Origin: an uncultured beta proteobacterium
Lineage (GTDB): Bacteria > Pseudomonadota > Gammaproteobacteria > Burkholderiales > Burkholderiaceae_C
NCBI GenBank assembly: GCA_903869595.1
Contig: CAIPZV010000060.1
Location: 1-64,000, forward strand
DNA: 64,000 nt
Direction: 5' to 3'
The position numbers were made by a program, and so were the translations under genes. Below the pieces are notes generated by a model. The model ran no database searches, had not been told where the DNA came from, and worked only from the letters and a program-made list of their open reading frames with translations. This document shows, in pieces, positions 27,583 to 37,353 of the stretch. Position 1 is the first letter of the stretch, and the number at the start of each line of letters is the position of its first letter.

Positions 27583-28074
27583 TTATTCTTCCAAGGCGCA
27601 CTGTACCGCCTTGGCACCTAGCAGGCGCACGCACACTTGTGGGTCCAGCCCCACCAAGTAGCCGCGCCGCCCGCCGTTAATCAAAATTTTGGGCAGTCCC
27701 AAAATGGTTTCTTCCACATACACCGGCATAGCTTTGCGCGTGGCAAAGGGCGAGGTGCCGCCCACCAGGTAACCACTATGCCGGTTGGCCGTGTCCGGCG
27801 TGCAGGGTTCTACCGATTTGGCGCCGATCTGGCGCGCCAGGTTTTTGGTTGATACCTTGCGGTTGCCGTGCATCAGCACCACCAAGGGCTTGGCGTCCTG
27901 GTCCTGCATGATCAGGGTTTTGACCACATGAAACGGGTCCCAGCCCAGCACCTGGGCGCTGTGCTGCGCGCCGCCGTGCTCCAGGTATTCATAAGGGTGT
28001 TCGCTGAAATCGACTTTGGCACTCCTGAGCAACTGCGTGGCCGGGGTTTCACTCACCCGCTCTTTTTTTGCCAC
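27583..28074 (-). CDS. ybaK: Cys-tRNA(Pro)/Cys-tRNA(Cys) deacylase YbaK
   Basis: An editing protein of the YbaK/ProX family that removes cysteine from mischarged tRNA-Pro. The 163-residue product has the start TPATQLLRSAKVDFSEHPYEY, the conserved lysine region VVLMHGNRKVSTKNLAR and the GYLVGGTSPFATRKAMPVY segment typical of the family. It lies 43 nt upstream of plsY on the same strand. Confidence 0.93.
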   Translation of the reverse strand: MAKKERVSETPATQLLRSAKVDFSEHPYEYLEHGGAQHSAQVLGWDPFHVVKTLIMQDQDAKPLVVLMHGNRKVSTKNLARQIGAKSVEPCTPDTANRHSGYLVGGTSPFATRKAMPVYVEETILGLPKILINGGRRGYLVGLDPQVCVRLLGAKAVQCALEE

Positions 28075-28115
28075 GCTCAGTGCCTTGAATCTTGAACCTA
28101 AAAGCCGATAGCGCC

Positions 28116-29180
28116 TTATTGCGCCGGGTCACGCGTCTCTTGGCGGATGGCGTCAATCGCCTTGAGCACGTCGGGCGTTAGCACCGTGTTAAACGCATCA
28201 ATATCTTCGTCCAACTGCGCTTGCGTGGTCACGCCGATGATGGTGCTGGCCACCTGCCATTTGCTATTGCAAAAGGCCAGGGCCATGTGCGCCGGGCGCA
28301 TGCCGTGTTCGCGTGCCAAAGCGTTGTAGCGACGGGCAGCGTCCAGCGCTTCGGGGCGCCCCCAGCGCTGCTTACGCACCGATTCAAACATCGCGATCCG
28401 TCCGTCTTTGGGCGCATCCGGGCCGGTGATACCAGAGGCATCGTACTTACCGCTGAGTAAGCCAAAGGCCAGCGGCGAATAGGCCAGCAGGCTCACTTGC
28501 AAATGGTGCATGGCTTCGTCCATGCCGTTCTCGTGGGTGCGGTTGAGCAAGTGGTAGGCGTTTTGCACCGTGGCCACGCGCGGCAGGCCGTGCACTTCGG
28601 CTAAACGCACAAACTCGCAGACCCCATAAGGCGTTTCATTGGACAGGCCAATGGCGCGCACTTTGCCCGCTTTCACCAGTTGACCCAAAGCTTCCAATTG
28701 GGTGTGCATGGCAGTGACTTCGCGGTCTTTGCTGGGATCAAAATACATTTGCCCGAACAAGGGCACGTTGCGCGTGGGCCAATGCAGTTGGTAGAGGTCA
28801 ATCACATCGGTTTGCAGGCGGCGCAAACTGCCTTCGCAGGCTTCGATGATGTCCTTTGCGCTCACATCCATCGCGCCGCCGCGCACCCAGGGCATGCCGC
28901 GCGAGGGGCCGGCCACTTTGGTCGCCAGAATCAGTTGCTTGCGCACGCCGGGGTTTTTGGCAAGCCAGTTGCCCAGAAAGGCCTCGGTCACCTGAAAGGT
29001 TTCGGCCCGTGGCGGCACCGCATACATTTCGGCGGTGTCCCAAAAAGTCAGGCCACGCGCGACAGCGTGGCTGAGCAGGTGGTGGGTTGTGGGTTCATCG
29101 ACTTGTTCGCCAAAAGTCATGGTGCCCAGGCAAATGGGCGATACGTGCAGGTCGCTGCGGCCGAGTTGAATGGTTTTCAT
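28116..29180 (-). CDS. Aldo/keto reductase (Tas-like)
   Basis: A 354-residue NADPH-dependent oxidoreductase with the TIM-barrel AKR fold. Seen are MTFGEQVDEPTTHHLL near 22-37, the catalytic Asp/Tyr region FWDTAEMYAVPPRAE near 51-65, the catalytic Lys in LILATKVAG, and DVIDLYQLHWP with the active-site His. The insert after the Tyr and the YFDPSKDREV segment place it in the Tas/YhdN subgroup. The natural substrate is unknown. It stands alone between ybaK and the acyl-CoA synthetase. Confidence 0.92.
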   Translation of the reverse strand: MKTIQLGRSDLHVSPICLGTMTFGEQVDEPTTHHLLSHAVARGLTFWDTAEMYAVPPRAETFQVTEAFLGNWLAKNPGVRKQLILATKVAGPSRGMPWVRGGAMDVSAKDIIEACEGSLRRLQTDVIDLYQLHWPTRNVPLFGQMYFDPSKDREVTAMHTQLEALGQLVKAGKVRAIGLSNETPYGVCEFVRLAEVHGLPRVATVQNAYHLLNRTHENGMDEAMHHLQVSLLAYSPLAFGLLSGKYDASGITGPDAPKDGRIAMFESVRKQRWGRPEALDAARRYNALAREHGMRPAHMALAFCNSKWQVASTIIGVTTQAQLDEDIDAFNTVLTPDVLKAIDAIRQETRDPAQ

Positions 29181-29201
29181 GCGGATAAGTTTAACGAGGC
29201 T

Positions 29202-31049
29202 TTATGCGCCGCGTGTCGCCTTGGCTGCGCGCGCTTCTTCCTGCAAGCGCAGCACGCGCCGCTGTACTTTGCCAGTGGTCGTCATGGGTAGAGCGTCGAC
29301 AAATTCGATTTCTTTGGGGTATTCATAAGGCGCCAGTAGGCCGCGCACATGGGCTTGCAGTTGGCGCGTTAAATCGGCTTCAAAAGGTTTGCGCTTTTTC
29401 GCCTGCAGCGCGTGCGCCATCAGGTATTCCGGCGCGATCACCACATAGGCTTTGACCAGCGCGCCCCGGTCCGCATCCGGCTTGGGCACCACGGCGGCAT
29501 TGGCCACGGCAGCGTGTTTGACCAGGCAGTTTTCAATCTCGCCCGGGCCTATGCGGTAACCGGCGGACTTGAACACATCGTCACTGCGCCCTTGATACCA
29601 CAAATAGCCTTGCGCATCGCGTATTGCCAGGTCGCCGGTGCGGCACCAGTCGCCGGTGTATTTGCCTTGGGTGGCCTGCGGGTTTTTCCAGTAGCCCAAA
29701 AAGAAAATCGGGTCCTGCGTGCCATGCACATCCAAGCGGTGCAGCGCCACATCGCCGGGCTCACCCACCGGGCATTCGCGGCCTGCCTCGTCAATCACCG
29801 CCACCCGGTGCCCCGGATAGCCCATGCCCATGCTGCCCGGCTTGGGCGGCCACAGGCGCGCGCAATTGCCGACGATGTAATTGATCTCGGTCTGGCCGAA
29901 CATTTCGTTCACCGTCACGCCTAATTGTTTTTTGCAATAGGCAAACACCGCGTCGCCCACCGCCTCGCCCGCGCTCATGATGGCCTGCAGTTTCAAGCCC
30001 CAGGCCCGGCGCACGCTGCGGCCCGGCTGGCCGGGCGCGGCTTTCATCATGGCTTTGAGCGCGGTGGGGAACAAAAAAGTATGCGTCACGCCGCAGCGCG
30101 CCATCAGTTGCAAAGCCACTTCCGGCCCGAAGCGTCCGCCATAAGCCACGATTTCGCGCCCGAAATACAGCGTGGGCAAGAGCGCGTCCATCAGCCCGCC
30201 CGTCCAAGCCCAATCGGCCGGGCTCCAAAACACGGCCTCAGAGCCTGCGGGTAATGCATCTTCGGCCACGGCGGGCGCTGCCGGGTCAAAGCCAAACCAG
30301 TTTTGGCTGCACACAAAACCGGTCAGGTTGCCGATCAGGGCGCGGTGCGGAATCAGGGCGCCTTTGGGAGTGCCGGTGGTGCCGCTGGTGTAGATCAGCA
30401 CCGCAGGGTCTTCGGCCAGGGTGCTGACGGGCTTGAAGCCGGCTTTGCCTTGTGGCGCCCGCGCGCTGCGCACCGCCCGCAGCGCCGGACATTGCGGCTG
30501 CAAGGCGAGCACTGCGCTGTGCACGCTGTCGTGGCAAATCGCCAGCACCGCGTCGCTGTCCTGCAAGCGAAATGCCAGGGCCTCGGGGCCGAACAGCATG
30601 GACAAAGGCATGGCCACGGCGCCCATTTGCAGCACCGCGATATAGGCCACTGCCGTTTCAAAACATTGCGGCATCACGATAGCCACGCGGTCGCCGCGCT
30701 GCACGCCTTGCGCACGCAGCGCATTGGACAAGCGGTTGGCCTCGGTTTGCAGATGCGCGTAGCTATAGCTTTGCATGCTGCCATCTTCTTGGTAGCTACG
30801 TATGGCAATGCGCCGCGCGCCATCGGGCGCCTGCGCCCAGCCCGCGGCGCACACGGCGGCCATATTGAAGCGCTTGGGCACTTTCCAGCCGAATTGGTGG
30901 TGAAGTTGCTGGTAGGCCGCTGGTGCGCCGGCCGCTACTAGCTGATCCGGCACCTTGCTAGCTAAAGGCGCTGTGCTTGCGCGTGCAAGAGGTGCAGCAT
31001 TGGACGCACGTGCAATGTCCCGTTTCGGACTGCGGGGCGAGGCGGGCAT
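29202..31049 (-). CDS. Acyl-CoA synthetase (ACSM/medium-chain type)
   Basis: A 615-residue AMP-forming ligase. The start at 31049 has GGAGA at good spacing; an in-frame extension to 31136 runs over the divergent hydrolase gene and is not used. The AMP loop YTSGTTGTPKG, the FGQTEINYIVGN motif, WCRTGDLAIRD and the catalytic lysine in TTTGKVQRRVLR are intact. The region around QNWFGFDP and WSPADWAWTGG matches medium-chain or branched acyl-CoA synthetases. The N-terminal 40 residues are basic and poorly conserved in appearance. It diverges from an alpha/beta hydrolase with only 24 nt between the start codons. Confidence 0.91.
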   Translation of the reverse strand: MPASPRSPKRDIARASNAAPLARASTAPLASKVPDQLVAAGAPAAYQQLHHQFGWKVPKRFNMAAVCAAGWAQAPDGARRIAIRSYQEDGSMQSYSYAHLQTEANRLSNALRAQGVQRGDRVAIVMPQCFETAVAYIAVLQMGAVAMPLSMLFGPEALAFRLQDSDAVLAICHDSVHSAVLALQPQCPALRAVRSARAPQGKAGFKPVSTLAEDPAVLIYTSGTTGTPKGALIPHRALIGNLTGFVCSQNWFGFDPAAPAVAEDALPAGSEAVFWSPADWAWTGGLMDALLPTLYFGREIVAYGGRFGPEVALQLMARCGVTHTFLFPTALKAMMKAAPGQPGRSVRRAWGLKLQAIMSAGEAVGDAVFAYCKKQLGVTVNEMFGQTEINYIVGNCARLWPPKPGSMGMGYPGHRVAVIDEAGRECPVGEPGDVALHRLDVHGTQDPIFFLGYWKNPQATQGKYTGDWCRTGDLAIRDAQGYLWYQGRSDDVFKSAGYRIGPGEIENCLVKHAAVANAAVVPKPDADRGALVKAYVVIAPEYLMAHALQAKKRKPFEADLTRQLQAHVRGLLAPYEYPKEIEFVDALPMTTTGKVQRRVLRLQEEARAAKATRGA

Positions 31050-31073
31050 GGGAAGTCTCCTTATGATGTGTAA

Positions 31074-31988
31074 ATGTACCAAGCCCGACGCATCGCCCGC
31101 AGCGAATTTATCCCCATCCGCAATCTCAGCTACCACGTGCAGGTCTGGGGCCAGCCCTCACCAGACCGCATCCCATTAGTAATGGTGCATGGCTGGATGG
31201 ATGTCGCTGCGTCCTACCAATTTGTGGTCGATGCCATGGCGCAAGACCACTACATCATCGCCCCGGACTGGCGCGGTTATGGCAAAACCGCCTCGGGTGG
31301 TGTGGACAATTTTTGGTTTCCGGACTATCTGGCAGACCTCGACTTTTTGCTGGACCACTACGCGCCCGCCGACGGGCCGCAGCCGCAAGTCAATTTAGTA
31401 GGCCACAGCATGGGCGGCAATGTGGTGATGCATTACGCCGGCGTGCGGCCCGAACGCATTCGCCGCCTGATCAACCTGGAGGGCTTTGGCCTGCCGGAAG
31501 CCGCACCAGCGCAAGCGCCAGGCCGCTATGCCAAGTGGATGGACGAGCTGAAAAAGCTGCACAAGGGCGAGCTGGACCTGCGGCCCTACGACACGCCCCA
31601 AGGCGTGGCCCGCCGCCTGATGAAAACCAACCCCCGCCTGGGCGCCGACAAAGCCGAATGGCTGGCGCGCCACTGGGCGGCCGAGGATGTGCAGGGCCAA
31701 TGGCGCATCCAGGGCGAGGCGGCGCACAAAATCAGCAATGCCAATATTTACCGCGTCGAGGAAGTGCGCGCTCTCTACCACCGCCTGAATATGCCGGTGC
31801 TGGCCGTAGAGGCGGCGGACAACAGCCTAGACATGTGGTGGAAAGGCAAATTCACCCTGGCCCAGTATCACGAACGCCTGAAAGACGTGGCGCAGGTGGA
31901 AATCGCCCGCATCGAAGACGCCGGGCACATGATGCACCACGACCAGCCCCAGGTGCTGGCGGCGCTGATTGAGCGCTTTATCGCCTGA
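31074..31988 (+). CDS. Alpha/beta hydrolase
   Basis: A 304-residue cytoplasmic alpha/beta hydrolase. The oxyanion segment VMVHGWMDVAAS lies near 37-48, the nucleophile elbow GHSMGG gives S112, and the catalytic His is in EDAGHMMHHDQP near 283. The acid is probably the Asp in VEAADNSLD. It resembles epoxide-hydrolase/esterase-like members; the substrate is unknown. Its start codon stands 24 nt from the divergent acyl-CoA synthetase gene, so the two may share a control region. Two hairpins follow it. Confidence 0.9.
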   Translation: MYQARRIARSEFIPIRNLSYHVQVWGQPSPDRIPLVMVHGWMDVAASYQFVVDAMAQDHYIIAPDWRGYGKTASGGVDNFWFPDYLADLDFLLDHYAPADGPQPQVNLVGHSMGGNVVMHYAGVRPERIRRLINLEGFGLPEAAPAQAPGRYAKWMDELKKLHKGELDLRPYDTPQGVARRLMKTNPRLGADKAEWLARHWAAEDVQGQWRIQGEAAHKISNANIYRVEEVRALYHRLNMPVLAVEAADNSLDMWWKGKFTLAQYHERLKDVAQVEIARIEDAGHMMHHDQPQVLAALIERFIA

Positions 31989-32041
31989 ATCGGGCGTTTC
32001 TACCCGCCTTCGCCGCCATGATGCGGCCTTACCCCCAACCC

Positions 32042-32106
32042 GGCGCCCCCGCCTGGGGCGCCCGCTCTAGGCCAAGTGCCTTTATCGGCGCATGAGAAAA
32101 TGCGCC
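32042..32106 (+). terminator. Two hairpins between hydrolase gene and prfB
   Basis: First, GGCGCCCC and GGGGCGCC pair around CGCCT (32042-32062). Second, GGCGCAT and ATGCGCC pair around GAGAAA (32087-32106) followed by TTTCCCCC. Together they would separate the hydrolase gene from prfB; the second lies 30 nt before the prfB start and could alternatively be part of its leader. Confidence 0.45.
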
Positions 32107-32135
32107 TTTCCCCCTAAATCGCAGGACAAAAGACC

Positions 32136-33240
32136 ATGGAAGTAGAACGCAGCAACCTCATCGGCAGCACTTTGGCGGATTTAAGCCACCGCACCGCCGA
32201 ACTCCGGGGGTATCTTTGACTACGCTGCCAAATCGGAACGTCTGCGCACCGTCAATGCCTGGCTAGAGGACCCCACCGTCTGGAACGACAGCAAGCGCGC
32301 GCAGGAGCTAGGCAAAGAGAAAAAAGCCTTAGACGGCGTAGTCGTCACCCTGGACGAGCTGACCCGCGACCTGTCGGACAACACCGAACTCTTTGAAATG
32401 TCGCGCGACGATGGCGACGAGGCCGGCCTTTTGACCATTGAAGCCGACGCCGCCCGGCTAGCGCTGATCATCGAAGGCCTGGAATTTAGGCGCATGTTCA
32501 ACAATCCGGCCGACCCGATGAATGCGTTTTTGGACATCCAGGCCGGCGCGGGCGGCACCGAAGCCTGCGACTGGGCCAGCATGCTGCTGCGCCAGTACCT
32601 GCGCTATGCCGAGCGCAAAGGCTTTACAACCACCATCGAAGACGAAACCGCCGGGGACATTGCCGGTATCAAAGGCGCGACCATCAAGATCGAGGGCGAA
32701 TACGCTTTTGGCCTATTGCGTACCGAGACCGGCGTACACCGCTTGGTGCGTAAATCGCCTTTCGACAGCTCGGGCGGACGCCACACCAGTTTTGCCAGTG
32801 TGTTTGTCTATCCCGAGGTGGACGACTCCATCGAAATCGACATCAACCCCGCCGACGTGCGCGTGGACACCTTCCGCGCTAGCGGCGCAGGGGGCCAGCA
32901 CATCAACAAAACCGACTCGGCGGTGCGCCTGACCCATTTGCCTACCGGCATCGTGGTGCAGTGCCAGGACGGACGCAGCCAGCACGGCAACCGCGATGTA
33001 GCTTGGAAGCGCCTGCGCAGCCGCCTCTACGATTTTGAAATGCGCAAGCGCATGGAAGAGCAGCAAAAGCTGGAAGACACCAAAACCGACGTCGGCTGGG
33101 GCCACCAGATTCGCAGCTATGTGCTGGACAACAGCCGCATCAAAGACTTGCGCACCAATTACGAAACCTCGGCCACCCAAAAAGTGCTCGATGGCGACCT
33201 CGACCCTTTTATCCAAGCCTCGCTCAAGCAAGGCGTGTAA
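32136..33240 (+). CDS. prfB: Peptide chain release factor 2 (programmed +1 frameshift)
   Basis: Reads UAA and UGA stop codons. It is encoded in two frames: 32136-32216 gives 27 residues ending ELRGYL, then a UGA at 32217 is bypassed by a +1 slip on CUU, and reading continues from GAC at 32218. The product is 367 residues, as in the family. The stop-codon recognition motif is SPF (S207-F209) and the peptidyl-tRNA hydrolysis motif GGQ lies at 252-254 within [12 protein letters not shown]. It is followed at 57 nt by pepN. Efficiency of the slip depends on RF2 itself, an autoregulatory loop. Confidence 0.97.
32205..32220 (+). promoter_or_regulatory. RF2 programmed frameshift site
   Basis: The string CGGGGGTATCTTTGAC holds an internal Shine-Dalgarno-like GGGGG three nucleotides before CUU-UGA-C, the canonical arrangement known from E. 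coli prfB. Slow decoding of the UGA when RF2 is scarce lets the ribosome shift +1 on CUU. Confidence 0.97.
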
Positions 33241-33297
33241 ACCCATGACCGGCCCGGCCTTTATTCGCTCGGCCCCGTCCAGCTCAGGAGTGAACCC

Positions 33298-36015
33298 ATG
33301 ACGCAAGCAACCGACGGCAGCCAAGCAGCAGCCGCTATCTACCGCAAGGACTACCAGGCGCCGCCTTTTTGGATCGACACCGTCGATCTGAGCTTTGACC
33401 TGGACCCGGCCAAAACCCGGGTACTCAACAAAATGCGCCTGCGCCGCAACCCGGATGTACCGGCCCAAGCCTTGCGCCTGGATGGCGAAGAACTGAATCT
33501 TTCGCGCGTGCTGGTCAACGGCCAAGGCACCTCTTTCAAGATGGATGGCGACAAGCTGGTGCTGGAAAACCTGCCTGAAGGCCCTGAGGCTTTTGATCTG
33601 GAAATCTTCACCACCTGCGCCCCAGCCAAAAACAGCAAGCTCATGGGCTTGTATGTGAGCAACGATTCGTTTTTCACGCAGTGCGAAGCCGAAGGCTTTC
33701 GGCGCATAACCTATTTTCTGGACCGGCCCGACGTGATGGCCAGCTACACCGTCACGCTGCGGGCGGATAAGGCGCAGTTCCCGGTCTTGCTGTCCAACGG
33801 CAACCTGGTGGAGCAAGGCGCACTGGACGATGGCCGCCACTTTGCCAAGTGGGTGGACCCGCACAAAAAACCATCCTATTTATTTGCCCTGGTGGCGGGC
33901 AAGCTGGTGTGCCGCGAGCAGCGCATCACCGCGCGCAGCGGCAGCGAACATGTGTTGCAAGTGTGGGTGCGTCCGGGCGATCTGGACAAGACCGAGCACG
34001 CCATGGAATCGTTGATGGCCTCGGTGGCCTGGGACGAAGCCCGCTTTGGCCTGGCGCTAGACCTGGAGCGCTTCATGATCGTGGCCACCAGCGACTTCAA
34101 TATGGGCGCCATGGAGAACAAAGGCCTCAATATCTTTAACACCAAGCTGCTGCTAGCCAACCCGGCCACCGCCACCGACGGGGATTACGCGAATATCGAA
34201 AGCGTGGTGGGCCATGAATATTTCCACAATTGGACCGGTAACCGCGTTACCTGCCGCGACTGGTTTCAGCTCAGCCTGAAAGAAGGCCTCACCGTGTTTC
34301 GCGACCAAGAGTTCAGCCAGGATTTAGCGGGCGACGCGTCGGCCCGCGCGGTCAAACGCATTGAAGACGTGCGGCTTTTGCGCACCGTGCAATTCCCCGA
34401 AGACGCAGGCCCCATGGCGCATCCGGTGCGACCCGATAGCTATGTGGAGATCAATAATTTTTACAGCGTCACCGTGTATGAAAAAGGCTCTGAGGTGGTG
34501 CGCATGATGCAGACGCTGGCTACCGATGGCGCAGCCGTATCAGGCCGCGAAGGCTTTGCACGCGGCATGAAGCTGTACTTTGAACGCCACGATGGCCAGG
34601 CCGTGACATGCGACAACTTTGCGCAAGCCATTGCCGATGCCAACCCGCAATCGCACCTGACCGCGCTGCTGGAGCCCTTTAAGCGCTGGTACAGCCAGGC
34701 CGGCACGCCGCAGCTCACTGCCGGTGGGCACTATGACGCGGACAAGCACACCTACCGCATGACCTTTATGCAAAACAGCACGGCGCGGCCTGGCCAGCAA
34801 GCCAACGCGCCTTTTGTTATCCCGGTCAACCTCGGCCTGGTCGGTATGCACAGCGGCGCCGCCCTGCCGCTCTATACCGCGTCGGATGCTGCGCCTAGCG
34901 ATAGCCATTTGCTGGTCATGTCCGAGCAGGATTTAGAGATCACGTTCTACCAAGTGGCTGAGGAGCCAGTGCCGTCTGTGCTGCGCGGTTTTTCCGCGCC
35001 GGTGGTGCTGCACTGCGAATACAGCGATGCGCAATTGCTGGTCTTGCTGGCGCATGACGCCGACCCCTTCAACCGCTGGGAAGCCGGCCAGCGCCTGGCC
35101 ATGCGCCGTGCGCTGGCAGCGATCGCCAGCGGTGGCGCAACCGAGCAGGTATTGGACAGCGCGTTTTTAGAAGCCATGCGCCAGGTGCTGCGCCAACCGA
35201 GCCTGGACGCGGCTTTCAAAGAACTGACGCTCACCTTGCCTTCCGAAGCCTATATCGCCGAGCAATTGCCCCAGGTGGACCCACAGCAAGTACACGCGGT
35301 GCGCGAAGCCATGCGCTTACAAATGGCGCGCGCCCTGCATGCCGATTGGCAGTGGGCGTTTGAGGCGCATCGCCATAACGGCGCTTTCAAACCCGATGCG
35401 CTATCCGCCGGCCGCCGCGCTTTGGCGGGGCAGGCCTTGGTGTACCTGTGCCTGGCCGCTGTGGCTGATCAAGACATGCATTGGCAAGGCACCGCGCTGC
35501 GCAGCTTTGAAGCCGCAGGCAATATGACCGACCGCTTCAACGCGCTGAACGCGCTGGTGGGCAGCGGCAGCACGCTGGCCGCAAAGGCGCTGGCCCAGTT
35601 CCACGCCTTGTTCAAAAACGAAGCGCTGGTCATCGACAAATGGTTTGCCATCCAGGCCGGTACTTGCGACCGGGGTGGCCAGGTGCTGAGCCAAGTGCGC
35701 CAGCTGATGGAACACCCGGACTTCACTTTGCGCAACCCGAACCGGGCGCGCAGCCTGATTTCTGTCTATTGCAACAACCCCGGCGCCTTCCACCGGCCCG
35801 ATGCCGCTGGCTATGTGTTTTGGAGCAAGCACGTGGCCGAACTGGACGCCATCAACCCGCAAGTGGCAGCGCGCCTGGCGCGCACGCTAGACCGCTGGGC
35901 CCAATTGGCCGAGCCCTACCGCAGCGGCGCCCGCGAGGCCTTGCTACGGGTTGCCGCCAAGCCCGATTTAAGCAATGATGTGCGCGAAGTGATTGACCGG
36001 GCACTGTCCATTTAA
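33298..36015 (+). CDS. pepN: Aminopeptidase N (M1 family)
   Basis: A zinc aminopeptidase of 905 residues that trims N-terminal residues from peptides in the cytoplasm. The exopeptidase motif GAMEN is at 270-274 and the zinc motif HEYFH at 306-310, with the third ligand E329 in LKEGL. The C-terminal half matches the DUF3458/ARM-like part of the E. coli-type enzyme. A good ribosome site (CAGGAG) precedes the ATG. It follows prfB and is followed by fbp at short distance, so the three may share transcripts. Confidence 0.97.
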   Translation: MTQATDGSQAAAAIYRKDYQAPPFWIDTVDLSFDLDPAKTRVLNKMRLRRNPDVPAQALRLDGEELNLSRVLVNGQGTSFKMDGDKLVLENLPEGPEAFDLEIFTTCAPAKNSKLMGLYVSNDSFFTQCEAEGFRRITYFLDRPDVMASYTVTLRADKAQFPVLLSNGNLVEQGALDDGRHFAKWVDPHKKPSYLFALVAGKLVCREQRITARSGSEHVLQVWVRPGDLDKTEHAMESLMASVAWDEARFGLALDLERFMIVATSDFNMGAMENKGLNIFNTKLLLANPATATDGDYANIESVVGHEYFHNWTGNRVTCRDWFQLSLKEGLTVFRDQEFSQDLAGDASARAVKRIEDVRLLRTVQFPEDAGPMAHPVRPDSYVEINNFYSVTVYEKGSEVVRMMQTLATDGAAVSGREGFARGMKLYFERHDGQAVTCDNFAQAIADANPQSHLTALLEPFKRWYSQAGTPQLTAGGHYDADKHTYRMTFMQNSTARPGQQANAPFVIPVNLGLVGMHSGAALPLYTASDAAPSDSHLLVMSEQDLEITFYQVAEEPVPSVLRGFSAPVVLHCEYSDAQLLVLLAHDADPFNRWEAGQRLAMRRALAAIASGGATEQVLDSAFLEAMRQVLRQPSLDAAFKELTLTLPSEAYIAEQLPQVDPQQVHAVREAMRLQMARALHADWQWAFEAHRHNGAFKPDALSAGRRALAGQALVYLCLAAVADQDMHWQGTALRSFEAAGNMTDRFNALNALVGSGSTLAAKALAQFHALFKNEALVIDKWFAIQAGTCDRGGQVLSQVRQLMEHPDFTLRNPNRARSLISVYCNNPGAFHRPDAAGYVFWSKHVAELDAINPQVAARLARTLDRWAQLAEPYRSGAREALLRVAAKPDLSNDVREVIDRALSI

Positions 36016-36057
36016 GCCTTACGCCAAAGCCGCCCCACCCGTTTGGAGAACATGAAC

Positions 36058-37071
36058 ATGGCCAAATCCATATCCCTCACCCGCTATCTGGTGGAGCAAC
36101 AACGCGTGGACGGGCTGATCCCCGCGCAACTGCGATTGCTGCTCGAAGTGGTGGCTAGGGCGTGCAAAAGCATTAGCCATTCGGTGAACAAAGGCGCTTT
36201 GGGCGAAGTGCTGGGCAGCGCAGGCAGCGAGAACGTGCAAGGCGAAATCCAGAAAAAGCTGGACATCATCGCCAACGAAGTGCTGATCGAGGCCAATGAA
36301 TGGGGCGGCCATTTAGCTGCCATGGCCAGCGAAGAAATGGACGAGATTTACCAGGTGCCCAACCGCTACCCGCGCGGCGAATACCTGCTCTTGTTTGATC
36401 CCTTAGACGGCTCTAGCAATATCGACGTCAACGTCAGCATCGGCACCATTTTTAGCGTGCTGGTCAAGCCCGAAGGTGTGGACGTGTCGGAACAAGACTT
36501 TTTGCAAGCGGGCCACCAGCAAGTGGCTGCGGGCTACTGCGTCTATGGCCCGCAAACCACGCTGGTGCTGACGGTGGGCCACGGCGTGGACATGTTCACG
36601 CTAGACCGTGAGCAAGGCTCTTTTGTGCTGACGCAAGAGAATGTACGCATCCCCGAAGACACCAAAGAATTTGCTATCAATATGAGCAATATGCGCCACT
36701 GGGACGCACCCACCACGCGCTATATCGAGGAATGCCTGCAAGGCAGCGAAGGCCCGCGTGGCAAAGACTTCAATATGCGCTGGATTGCCAGCATGGTGGC
36801 CGATGTGCACCGCATCCTGACGCGCGGCGGCGTGTTTATGTACCCCTGGGACAAGCGCGAACCGGGCAAACCCGGCAAGCTGCGCCTGATGTACGAAGCC
36901 AACCCCATGGCCTGGCTGGTAGAGCAAGCCGGCGGCGCCGCCACCAACGGTCGGCAACGCATTTTGGATATCGCGCCAGAACAACTGCACCAACGCGTTA
37001 GTGTGGTGCTGGGCTCGAAAAACGAAGTCGATCGGGTGACGCAGTACTACGCGCAAGCCACCCCAGCCTGA
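36058..37071 (+). CDS. fbp: Fructose-1,6-bisphosphatase class I
   Basis: Removes the 1-phosphate in gluconeogenesis and in pentose cycles. The 337-residue protein has the metal-binding segment [15 protein letters not shown], the [10 protein letters not shown] region and the substrate-binding [19 protein letters not shown] near 265-283. Three starts are in frame: TTG 36043, ATG 36052 and ATG 36058. The last has GGAGA about eight nt upstream and is preferred. Downstream is tRNA-Thr. Confidence 0.95.
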   Translation: MAKSISLTRYLVEQQRVDGLIPAQLRLLLEVVARACKSISHSVNKGALGEVLGSAGSENVQGEIQKKLDIIANEVLIEANEWGGHLAAMASEEMDEIYQVPNRYPRGEYLLLFDPLDGSSNIDVNVSIGTIFSVLVKPEGVDVSEQDFLQAGHQQVAAGYCVYGPQTTLVLTVGHGVDMFTLDREQGSFVLTQENVRIPEDTKEFAINMSNMRHWDAPTTRYIEECLQGSEGPRGKDFNMRWIASMVADVHRILTRGGVFMYPWDKREPGKPGKLRLMYEANPMAWLVEQAGGAATNGRQRILDIAPEQLHQRVSVVLGSKNEVDRVTQYYAQATPA

Positions 37072-37095
37072 GGGCCTGCTAAATACCCCCCTGGC

Positions 37096-37101
37096 TATAA
37101 T
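37096..37101 (+). promoter_or_regulatory. Probable -10 box of tRNA-Thr
   Basis: A perfect TATAAT, in the context CTGGCTATAATCCC, ends 13 nt before the tRNA 5' end, which fits a start site close to the mature tRNA. The same TGGCTATAATC string occurs before the tRNA-Ala cluster. No clear -35 is visible. Confidence 0.55.
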
Positions 37102-37114
37102 CCCGCACTGGTGT

Positions 37115-37190
37115 GCCGGTGTAGCTCAGTCGGTAGAGCAGCTCATTCGTAATGAGAAGGTCGGGTGTTCGATTCATCTCTCCGGCACCA
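37115..37190 (+). tRNA. tRNA-Thr (CGT)
   Basis: A 76-nt tRNA beginning GCCGGTGTAGCTCAGTCGG with anticodon loop TTCGTAA (anticodon CGT), T-loop TTCGATT and encoded CCA. The acceptor arms GCCGGTG and CTCCGGC leave one imperfect pair. The T-stem contains two G-T pairs (GGGTG with CATCT), somewhat unusual. A decayed accessory island begins directly downstream. Confidence 0.95.
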
Positions 37191-37353
37191 TTAAGTCATT
37201 GATTCTATTGACTTTTTTCTGAAAAAATGAACATTTCAGTTGTATACAAATTGCAATACAAGTGATTTATGTGACAAAGACAGTCGAAATCAACCGATTC
37301 AGACGCGATTCAGCCAAAGCAACAATATTGAAGTGCCGCAATCTCCATTGCCA

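Noticed and set aside
32713..33864. 383-codon frame on the minus strand opposite prfB and pepN
   Set aside because: It crosses the boundary of two conserved genes and shows no family motif.
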